Below are positions 1-6,414 of a stretch of 11,164 nucleotides of DNA, piece after piece. Source of the DNA: Anaerolineales bacterium (GTDB lineage: Bacteria > Chloroflexota > Anaerolineae > Anaerolineales > Villigracilaceae); the NCBI GenBank assembly GCA_025938055.1, contig JAICQC010000113.1, forward strand, positions 1-11,164, read 5' to 3'. The notes under the pieces were generated by a model, which was not told where the DNA came from, made no database searches, and worked only from the letters and a program-made list of their open reading frames with translations. Every line of letters begins with the position of its first letter. The stretch's first letter is position 1. The translations under genes were made by a program, and so were the position numbers.

Positions 1-1854
1 GATGCGATGGTGGATATGTATCGTCACACCACATTCGGCTTGAATCCGGCGGCGAGCTCAATTGACACACCGTTGCATGGCTTGATTCCCTTTCGGCATG
101 TGGATCACATGCATCCCATTTCTGTGATTGCGATCGCCGCCAGCAAGGACCAGGAACGCCTTACGCAAGAAGTGTTTGAGGAAGAAGTTGGCTGGGTTCC
201 CTGGCAGCGCCCTGGCTTCGATTTGGGTGTGGTGATGAAGGAAAAGCTAAAACAGGACCCGGTGTTGAAAGGTCTGGTGATGGGACAACACGGACTCATC
301 AACTGGGCGGATGATGATAAAGTTTGTTATGAATTAACGCTTTCGCTCATCGAGAAAGCCGCGCGCTACATCGAAGGACACGACAAAGGCGAGAAGACTT
401 TTGGCGGACAAAAATACCAATCGTTGGACGAGAAAACTCGAAACGAAACCCTCGTTAAAGTATTGCCTGTGTTACGGGGAAAGGTGTCCCAATCACAGCG
501 CTTCATTGGCACCGTCCATGCGACCGAGAGCGTGCTGCAATTTGTAAACAGCGTGGATGTGCCGCGTCTGGCGGAGATAGGTACATCGTGTCCGGATCAT
601 TTCCTGCGGACGAAAATCAAGCCGTTGTACGTGGATTGGAATCCGCAAAACGAATCAGTGGAGAACCTCATCGAGAAGCTGGACGCGGGTTTGGCGAAGT
701 ATCGCAGTGATTACACAGCCTATTACGAAGCCTGCAAGCATCCAGATTCACCCGCGATGCGTGACCCCAATCCCACGGTCATCTTGATTCCCGGTCTGGG
801 GCTGATCGCCTGGGGCAAGAATAAAAGCGAGAGTCGCGTCACAGCAGAATTCTATTCCCTGGCAATCGAAGTTATGCGCGGCTCTGAAGCCATCAGTGAG
901 TATCAGGGCTTACCGCGGCAGGAAGCGTTTGACATCGAATACTGGCTGCTGGAGGAAGCCAAACTCAAGCGCATGCCTCCCGAAAAAGAATTTGCCCGTC
1001 ACATTGTGATCGTCATTGGCGCGGGCAGCGGGATCGGGAAAGCCGCCGCGCACCGCATGGCAAAGGAAGGAGCGCACGTCGTTTGCGCAGATCTTTCGGA
1101 AGAGGCTGCCCGCGCCACGGCACAGGAACTGGTAGATGTCTATGGTGTCGGTATTGGGGTGGCCGGCACAGGCATCTCGGGCTGCGGACCCGCGATCAGT
1201 CTCGGCGTGGATATTACAAACCGGGAAAGCATACGCTCTATGCTGGCGAATGTCGTCCTTGCCTATGGCGGTATCGACAATATCATTGTTACAGCAGGAA
1301 TATTTGTTCCGCCAGACAAACAGGGTTATATTCCCGACGAAAAATGGGCGTTGACGTATTCCATTAATGTCACAGGTCCCTACCTGATTGCAGATGAAGC
1401 CAAAAAGATCTGGCAGGCACAGGGATTGAAGACAAGCCTGGTGGTCACAACCAGCGCCAACGCAGCCGTTGCCAAACAGGGTTCTGTTGCGTATGACACC
1501 AGCAAAGCCGCTGCTAACCATCTCGTTCGGGAACTAGCGATCGAGCTCGCTCCTCTGACGCGAGTCAATGGGCTGGCACCCGCCACCGTGGTGGAAGGAA
1601 GCAGCATGTTCCCGCGTGACCGCGTGATCAGTTCCCTGACCAAGTACAACATTCCGTTTGAGGAAAGTGAGAGTACGGAGTCGCTGCGGAATAAGCTGGC
1701 GGTCTTTTATGCGCAGCGCACGTTGACGAAGTCCCCCATCACCATCGCCGATCAGGCGGAAGTTGCCTACTTGCTGAGCAGCAATAAATTCGGCAAGACC
1801 ACCGGTCAGATCATCACCGTGGACGGCGGCTTACATGAAGCCTTCCTGCGATAG
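1..1854 (+). CDS. rhaEW: Bifunctional rhamnulose-1-phosphate aldolase / lactaldehyde dehydrogenase, 5' partial
   Basis: The gene is open from base 1 and cut by the window edge. The ATG at 7 is almost certainly internal, because full-length relatives are, from memory, about 690 residues and only about 617 codons are here. Numbering from base 7, residues 1-300 form a class II (zinc) aldolase domain, with metal-ligand-type histidines in HVDHMHP (31-37) and GQHG (93-96). A short-chain dehydrogenase domain follows, with the NAD-binding GAGSGIG (338-344), the catalytic YDTSK (496-500) preceded by a TTSAN serine, and the typical end GQIITVDGG. In this family the aldolase splits L-rhamnulose-1-phosphate into DHAP and L-lactaldehyde, and the dehydrogenase oxidises the aldehyde to L-lactate in the cytoplasm. 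The lutABC genes downstream fit, since they would use the lactate. The family call is firm; substrate specificity is inferred from the domain order and context. Confidence 0.93.
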   Translation, partial: DAMVDMYRHTTFGLNPAASSIDTPLHGLIPFRHVDHMHPISVIAIAASKDQERLTQEVFEEEVGWVPWQRPGFDLGVVMKEKLKQDPVLKGLVMGQHGLINWADDDKVCYELTLSLIEKAARYIEGHDKGEKTFGGQKYQSLDEKTRNETLVKVLPVLRGKVSQSQRFIGTVHATESVLQFVNSVDVPRLAEIGTSCPDHFLRTKIKPLYVDWNPQNESVENLIEKLDAGLAKYRSDYTAYYEACKHPDSPAMRDPNPTVILIPGLGLIAWGKNKSESRVTAEFYSLAIEVMRGSEAISEYQGLPRQEAFDIEYWLLEEAKLKRMPPEKEFARHIVIVIGAGSGIGKAAAHRMAKEGAHVVCADLSEEAARATAQELVDVYGVGIGVAGTGISGCGPAISLGVDITNRESIRSMLANVVLAYGGIDNIIVTAGIFVPPDKQGYIPDEKWALTYSINVTGPYLIADEAKKIWQAQGLKTSLVVTTSANAAVAKQGSVAYDTSKAAANHLVRELAIELAPLTRVNGLAPATVVEGSSMFPRDRVISSLTKYNIPFEESESTESLRNKLAVFYAQRTLTKSPITIADQAEVAYLLSSNKFGKTTGQIITVDGGLHEAFLR

Positions 1855-1865
1855 CAATACAATTT

Positions 1866-1943
1866 ACCACGAAGGACACCAAGGGTCACTAAGGTTTAAG
1901 AAGCGATGAATTTCCCTTTGTGTACCTTTGTGGTCTTTGTGGT
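1866..1943. repeat. Imperfect inverted repeat built of a ~9-base unit between rhaEW and lutA
   Basis: The left arm (1866-1894) reads as three degenerate copies of a unit close to NCACNAAGG. The right arm (1915-1943) is its approximate reverse complement, with CCTTTGTGG-like units. Pairing 1866 with 1943 and moving inward gives 24 pairs in 29 positions, two of them G-U, with mismatches at 1876, 1880, 1885, 1886 and 1890 and a loop of about 20 bases. The right arm ends 13 bases before the lutA ATG, and no Shine-Dalgarno sequence is visible in those bases. No T-run follows either arm, so it does not look like an intrinsic terminator. I recall similar CACGAAGG-type repeats between genes in many environmental bacterial genomes, but I could not check this. 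It is probably a dispersed intergenic repeat that also folds in the rhaEW-lutA transcript. Confidence 0.7.
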
Positions 1944-1956
1944 TAGGTTTTTATAA

Positions 1957-2694
1957 ATGCCAAAAGCCCAACTTTTTATCACCTGCCTGGGTGACCAGTT
2001 CTACACATCCACACTTCAAAATATGACTCGCATCCTGGAGCGTCTCGGTGTCGAGCTGACCTTTCCGCCTGAACAATCTTGTTGTGGACAGCCGCTTTTC
2101 AACAATGGGTTTGAAGATAAGACGCGTCCGGTAGCGTTGAATTTTATGCATGCTTTTGCCAAGAGTGACGCGCCGATCATCGGACCCTCCGGTTCTTGTG
2201 TGAGCATGGTCAAGCATCATTATCCTTCGCTGTTTAAAGAAGGGACTTATGAGCACAGCCTTGCTGTGGATATTTCTTCGCGCATCTTTGAATTCACTGA
2301 ATATCTGGTGAAAGTGTTGAAGGTCACTGATGTTGGGGCAGTGTATCCGCACAAAGTGACCTACCATGCTACCTGTCATTATTTGCGAGAGATGGGGCTC
2401 AAAACGGAGGCAAAGACTCTGATCCAAGGAGTGAGAGGACTTGAATTCATCAGTCTCGCGGAGGAAGAGACCTGTTGTGGATTTGGCGGCGCTTTCACGG
2501 TGACATATCCAGAAGTCAGCCGCGCGATGATGGAAAACAAGGTCAAGGATATCGTTGCCAGTGGCGCCGATACAGTGGTGATGTGTGAACCGGGATGTTT
2601 GATGAATATAGCAGGCGGTTTACATAAAATGGGCTCGAATATCCGTGCCATGCATATCATTGATCTGTTGGCATCAGTAGAGAGCCCCGCATGA
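1957..2694 (+). CDS. lutA: L-lactate utilisation Fe-S protein LutA (YkgE family)
   Basis: This 245-residue protein matches the usual LutA length and has two cysteine-rich CCG domains. The first holds C10, C42-C43-G and the GPSGSC cysteine at 81. The second holds C140, C173-C174-G and C210-EPG-C214. The spacings (31 residues from C10 to C42, 32 from C140 to C173) fit the CCG pattern known from heterodisulfide reductase and glycolate oxidase subunits. In the family LutA works with LutB and LutC as a cytoplasmic complex that oxidises L-lactate to pyruvate and passes electrons on through Fe-S centres. The ATG at 1957 lies just after an inverted repeat and has no visible Shine-Dalgarno. The stop overlaps the lutB start as ATGA, implying translational coupling. 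A role downstream of rhamnose breakdown is inferred from the preceding rhaEW gene. Confidence 0.92.
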   Translation: MPKAQLFITCLGDQFYTSTLQNMTRILERLGVELTFPPEQSCCGQPLFNNGFEDKTRPVALNFMHAFAKSDAPIIGPSGSCVSMVKHHYPSLFKEGTYEHSLAVDISSRIFEFTEYLVKVLKVTDVGAVYPHKVTYHATCHYLREMGLKTEAKTLIQGVRGLEFISLAEEETCCGFGGAFTVTYPEVSRAMMENKVKDIVASGADTVVMCEPGCLMNIAGGLHKMGSNIRAMHIIDLLASVESPA

Positions 2695-4136
2695 GCCACC
2701 AAGTCCCCACTTATATTGGATTTGAAGAATATAGCGAACATGTGCCTGCCAGTATCCCGGCGGCCGTGCAGCAGGCGACGGGCCGTTTCGTCGGTGGACG
2801 TGCGGCCCGTGTGGCTGAGCTTCCGCAATGGGAACAATTACGTGAGATCGGCTCGAACATCCGTTTGCATACGATCGGAAACCTGGATGTGTACCTGACA
2901 CAGCTTGAAGAAAAAGTGCGAGCCGCGGGTGGGCACGTACATTGGGCAGAAACAGCCGAAGAGGCGAATCGAATTGTGCTCCAGATCGCTAAAGAGCATA
3001 ACGTCAAAACGGCGGTCAAATCCAAGTCGATGGCGACCGAAGAGATTGGTTTGAATCACGCGCTCGAACAGGCAGGTATTCTAGCGATTGAAACAGATCT
3101 GGGCGAATACATTATCCAGCTGGCGGGCACGGGACCTTCGCACATCATTGTCCCCGCGATGCATCTCAAGAAAGAGGAAATTGCTGCGATCTTCAGTGAA
3201 AAATTGGATATCCATGCTCCGACTGACCCGATCGAACTGGCGCGTATTGCGCGCGAAGTGTTGCGAGAAAAATTCCTCACTGCCGAAATGGGCATCTCCG
3301 GTGGAAACTTTCTGATCGCAGAGACCGGCACATTGGTGATGGTCACGAACGAAGGCAACGGACGTATGTGCACGACGATGCCTGATTTGCATGTTGCCGT
3401 TGTTGGTATCGACAAGGTCATTCCCGATTGGGAGTCACTGACGGTGTTTCTCAAGTTACTGGCACGCTCTGCCACTGGACAGAAGCTTTCCACGTACACA
3501 CAGTTCATCACCGGCCCACGCCGCGCCGAGGGCGAATTCGGCCCGAAAGAGTTTCACCTCGTGTTACTCGACAACGGTCGTTCCAAAGTTCTCCAAGACC
3601 CCGTGGGACGCGACGTGTTCAAGTGCATCCGTTGCGGTGCCTGCGCCAATGTTTGCCCTGTATATAAAAACGTGGGCGGTTTTGCCTACGGTTGGTTCAT
3701 CTCGGGCCCTATTGGCGCGATCCTTTCGCCGCAAATGTTAGGCACGAAGACGGCACGTGAGCTTCCTTACGCGTCCACCCTGTGCGGTGCCTGTGCAGAC
3801 GTCTGTCCAGTCAAAATTCCTATCCCAACGATCCTTCGTCATCTCCGTCGGCGTGTGGCTCAGGGCGATGAGTTTGCCGAGCCGACTTTGCCTGCGTCGA
3901 TTCGTGTGAGTGCCAATCTCACATCTCTCGCCCTTGCAAAAAATTGGATGTATCGTTTTGGCACGCGCCTTCTTCCCTCCATGATGTCTATCTTCAAGCG
4001 CGGCAGTTGGATTCCAAGCGCTCCCTATCCGCTCAGTCGCTGGACAAGGGCACGTCCTTTGCCTCCTTTCACAGCCAGGTTCCGATCGTGGTGGAAGAAC
4101 AGGCACAGGGCCAAGGAGAAGGAAGCTAATCGATGA
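2691..4136 (+). CDS. lutB: L-lactate utilisation Fe-S protein LutB (YkgF family)
   Basis: The protein has 481 residues, the normal size for LutB. The N-terminal two thirds are an LUD domain, including AVKSKSMATEEIGLN near 104-118 and SGGNFLIAETGTLVMV near 203-218. A ferredoxin-like part follows, with C312-IR-C315-GA-C318-ANV-C322-P and then C365-GA-C368-ADV-C372-P. This fits two [4Fe-4S] clusters. In the family LutB carries electrons in the LutABC lactate oxidase complex. The start overlaps the lutA stop by four bases and the stop overlaps the lutC start by four bases, so the three genes are a tight translationally coupled unit. The C-terminal tail after about residue 400 is basic and low in recognisable motifs, as is usual for this family. 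No cluster cysteine is missing. Confidence 0.93.
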   Translation: MSHQVPTYIGFEEYSEHVPASIPAAVQQATGRFVGGRAARVAELPQWEQLREIGSNIRLHTIGNLDVYLTQLEEKVRAAGGHVHWAETAEEANRIVLQIAKEHNVKTAVKSKSMATEEIGLNHALEQAGILAIETDLGEYIIQLAGTGPSHIIVPAMHLKKEEIAAIFSEKLDIHAPTDPIELARIAREVLREKFLTAEMGISGGNFLIAETGTLVMVTNEGNGRMCTTMPDLHVAVVGIDKVIPDWESLTVFLKLLARSATGQKLSTYTQFITGPRRAEGEFGPKEFHLVLLDNGRSKVLQDPVGRDVFKCIRCGACANVCPVYKNVGGFAYGWFISGPIGAILSPQMLGTKTARELPYASTLCGACADVCPVKIPIPTILRHLRRRVAQGDEFAEPTLPASIRVSANLTSLALAKNWMYRFGTRLLPSMMSIFKRGSWIPSAPYPLSRWTRARPLPPFTARFRSWWKNRHRAKEKEANR

Positions 4137-4765
4137 CCAACCCCATGATCGAAAAGATCCGCCATTCTCTGGGGCGCACCGCGCAGACTCCGCTCAGCCC
4201 GCGTCCTGCGATTTATGAGTCGCGCCAACCTGAATCATCTGATTTGGAAATCGAAACGTTCCTAAAGGAAATAAAGAAACTCTCGGGCGTGGGACAAAAA
4301 CTTTTGCCTTCCGAAATAGATGCTACTCTCAAAACCCTGGTGCAGGATCAAAATATTCGTAAGGCAACAGCCTGGGACACACCGCAGCTTAGGCGGTTAG
4401 GAATTACAGAAATCCTGAACTCGCTTGATGTGGAGCTTGTCCCGCCGAATGCCAGCAAACATGAAATGGCTTTATGTGACTTGGGCATCACCGAGGCGGA
4501 TTACCTGCTGCCAGAGACCGGGACTGTTGTGTTAACTTCCTCTTTCGACGAACCCCGGGCTGTGTCCCTTCTGCCGCGAATCCATCTTGCCATTGTCCGC
4601 CCCGATATGCTGCGCGTAGATATGCATCAAGTCTTTACCGAAGCCAAAGACTATCATTATCTTGTCTTTATCACCGGTCCAAGCCGCACCGCGGACATTG
4701 AATTGACAGTTACTTTGGGAGTGCACGGCCCAAAGAATCTATATGTTTGGATCCTGGAAGAATAG
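4133..4765 (+). CDS. lutC: L-lactate utilisation LUD-domain protein LutC (YkgG family)
   Basis: The protein has 210 residues, the expected length for LutC. Most of it is one LUD domain: GITEADYLLPETGTVVL near 118-134, SLLPRIHLAIV near 144-154, and the diagnostic FITGPSRTADIE near 180-191 followed by GVHGPKNLYVWIL at the end. It has no cluster cysteines, as expected. In Bacillus, LutC is needed with LutA and LutB for growth on L-lactate, although its exact step is less clear. The ATG overlaps the lutB stop (ATGA), so it is probably translated by coupling. It is the last gene of the + strand catabolic run. No intrinsic terminator is visible in the 249 bases that follow; there is only a short direct repeat of CAGCTA just after the stop. 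Confidence 0.92.
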   Translation: MTNPMIEKIRHSLGRTAQTPLSPRPAIYESRQPESSDLEIETFLKEIKKLSGVGQKLLPSEIDATLKTLVQDQNIRKATAWDTPQLRRLGITEILNSLDVELVPPNASKHEMALCDLGITEADYLLPETGTVVLTSSFDEPRAVSLLPRIHLAIVRPDMLRVDMHQVFTEAKDYHYLVFITGPSRTADIELTVTLGVHGPKNLYVWILEE

Positions 4766-4903
4766 CAGCTAGGGGATCAGCTAAGGCAGTTCTCTATGGA
4801 AAAGTACTAAACTCCAGTTCATGGCAGGCGACTGAAGACCTATCCAATTGCCGAGTTCACTCGTGCTATCTGCGCCACTACGCTCTCACGCGACAAATTT
4901 CTC

Positions 4904-4932
4904 GCCGAACCGGGGTTTTTCTTCGTTATAAT
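4904..4932 (+). promoter_or_regulatory. Possible weak promoter ahead of the CgeB-like glycosyltransferase
   Basis: A perfect TATAAT lies at 4927-4932. The hexamer 17 bases upstream (4904-4909, GCCGAA) is a poor -35, and there is no TG extension before the -10. It sits 82 bases before the ATG at 5015. The site suggests that the next gene is transcribed separately from lutABC, but a lone TATAAT in AT-rich sequence can arise by chance. Confidence 0.25.
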
Positions 4933-5014
4933 ATCTCTGAATAAAGAGATGACTACAGCTCGTAATAAAAGCCTATGAGAAAATGGAATCGTACACTGGA
5001 AAGAAAACAGCAAG

Positions 5015-6109
5015 ATGGTAACCAAAATCGCTGAGCAAGAGGGTGTCGTACAGCAGGATAGATACCGGGTAGCAGTTCCAGAATGGGTGGAGGATGATGG
5101 AATTGCGAAAATGATCGGTTTTGAGCTGGAACAGATCGGATACGATCCAGTTCTTTTTTTCTTCGATAGCAATATTCCTGAGGATGTAGATTATTTGCTG
5201 ACGTTTGGACCTTATAACAGGATTTTACCGATGTGGCAAAATAGCGCGCGCATCCGGCATAGCGGTGGACCGGTTGTAATCCATTGGAATACCGAGGGAA
5301 TGCCAGATCTGAGAATCCCACCCCAGGTCGTCCGTGCTCTAGGAGCTATGCGATCAAAAATGGGCCGGATGGCCTATTCTGGCTCGATATTCGACCATTT
5401 TCTTTATTCTATACGACCTGTTTCCAATATTGATCAATTATTTAAGCGCTACCGCTATCACGGCGATTATGAATACGCTTTTCATAAGGGCTGGTTGCAT
5501 GTACTATCGGATACCTCCCATATTTATAGCCAAATCCGTAGCAAAATCGGAATACCGACCCTGTATGCTCCCTGGGGCGCAAGCCAGAGGTGGTACGAAG
5601 ATTTAGGCGTAGAGAGAGATCTTGATGTGCTTTGGATGGGCACGAGAGGATCTCAGCGTCGCAGTCGCATTCTCGATCAGGTTTTCAGAGAGTTAAAATT
5701 AAGAGGGTTGAATGTATACATCGGCGATAACCAAGAAAACCCCTTTATCTTCGGTAAGGAAAGAATCAGACATCTTAACCGGGCCAAAATAACATTAAAT
5801 ATCACCCGTACATGGTACGATGATAATTATTCACGCTTTACAATGGCTTGCCCCAACCGTTCGCTGGTTGTTTCGGAACCTGTATTACCGCACTGTACAG
5901 AGTTCAAAGAGAATGTCCATTACGTATCTGCTAAAATCGAAGATTTAGCAAATACGATTGTATATTATTTAGAGCATGAAGAGGAAAGAAGGCAGATCGT
6001 TGAAAATGCCTACGAGTTGATGATGGCCGAGTTGAAATTCGAAAAGAGCTTACGCAAGATGTTTGCGGCTGCGCAGCCGCACATAACACGGAGAGCAATT
6101 AAGAGATAA
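5015..6109 (+). CDS. CgeB-like family 1 glycosyltransferase, acceptor unknown
   Basis: The protein has 364 residues, with no signal peptide or membrane segment, so it is probably cytoplasmic. The N-terminal half (about 10-200) is a Rossmann-like region with VVIHWNTEGMPDL near 87-99 and APWGASQRWY near 187-196. A second fold begins at DLDVLWMGT near 203, and the C-terminal part has KERIRHLNRAKITLNI near 248-263 and FTMACPNRSLVVSEP near 274-288. This order matches the Glyco_trans_1_2 (CgeB/spore maturation-like) group, which transfers sugars from activated donors to surface or protein acceptors; donor and acceptor cannot be read here. The ATG at 5015 is preceded by a weak GGAAAG at 4998-5003 and a stop at 4976 closes the frame upstream. 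It stands alone, converging with a tyrosine-kinase gene, and is visibly AT-richer than its neighbours, which suggests a separate origin. Confidence 0.75.
   Translation: MVTKIAEQEGVVQQDRYRVAVPEWVEDDGIAKMIGFELEQIGYDPVLFFFDSNIPEDVDYLLTFGPYNRILPMWQNSARIRHSGGPVVIHWNTEGMPDLRIPPQVVRALGAMRSKMGRMAYSGSIFDHFLYSIRPVSNIDQLFKRYRYHGDYEYAFHKGWLHVLSDTSHIYSQIRSKIGIPTLYAPWGASQRWYEDLGVERDLDVLWMGTRGSQRRSRILDQVFRELKLRGLNVYIGDNQENPFIFGKERIRHLNRAKITLNITRTWYDDNYSRFTMACPNRSLVVSEPVLPHCTEFKENVHYVSAKIEDLANTIVYYLEHEEERRQIVENAYELMMAELKFEKSLRKMFAAAQPHITRRAIKR
6064..6081. repeat. Perfect 18-base palindrome inside the 3' end of the glycosyltransferase gene
   Basis: TGCGGCTGCGCAGCCGCA equals its own reverse complement. It lies within the codons for an FAAAQPH stretch, about 26 bases before the stop. 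It is very GC-rich inside an AT-rich gene. It could form a hairpin in the mRNA or bind a dimeric protein. No T-run follows, so it is not an intrinsic terminator. It may be simple codon-use coincidence. Confidence 0.4.
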
Positions 6110-6342
6110 TTGCAAACATATCGCTCATGCAGTCGAATTGCCGGATGCCCCGACTGGGTGATTGGTGTGGGTTAGAGCACGCCAAACCTGTTCGAAGGAC
6201 TTCTCCAAAACCTGGCCTGTGAACTACACACAAAGCTATCGCGGAACCTTCCCAGAAGAATCGGAAAAAGAACCCGAGGTCCAATGGTTGAGAACAGTGC
6301 TGCCTGGCAAATTCGAGAAAAATGACTAATCGCGGGTTGATT
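6110..6342. other. Noncoding stretch between convergent genes, with one doubtful 54-codon ORF
   Basis: No recognised gene, RNA or repeat is seen in these 233 bases. One small + strand ORF runs from GTG at 6165 to TAA at 6327-6329 (54 residues). It starts VWVRARQTC, holds the acidic stretch PEESEKEPEVQW and ends PGKFEKND. It has no Shine-Dalgarno, a non-ATG start and no family I can name. It could be the tail of a decayed gene, or chance. The stretch ends at an intrinsic terminator serving the minus strand. Confidence 0.3.
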
Positions 6343-6380
6343 AAAAAGCCAAGGCGAGGGTAGTGATGCCTCGCCTTGGT
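6343..6380 (-). terminator. Intrinsic terminator after the Wzc-like kinase gene
   Basis: A perfect 11-bp stem pairs CCAAGGCGAGG (6349-6359) with CCTCGCCTTGG (6369-6379) around a 9-base loop. Read on the minus strand the stem is followed by TTTTTAAT, the pattern of a Rho-independent terminator. It lies 35 bases past the stop of the minus-strand kinase gene. On the + strand no T-run follows, so it does not obviously end the convergent glycosyltransferase gene. Confidence 0.88.
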
Positions 6381-6414
6381 GGTAAAACAAGAGTAGTGAA
6401 AGCGTTACTTAGGG

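Noticed and set aside
910..1521. A 203-residue minus-strand open frame inside rhaEW
   Set aside because: It lies wholly within the strongly supported dehydrogenase domain on the other strand and has no recognisable family or ribosome site.
4840..5172. A 110-residue minus-strand open frame over the lutC-glycosyltransferase gap
   Set aside because: It overlaps the start of the CgeB-like gene antisense, and its peptide is rich in serine and cysteine without any motif.
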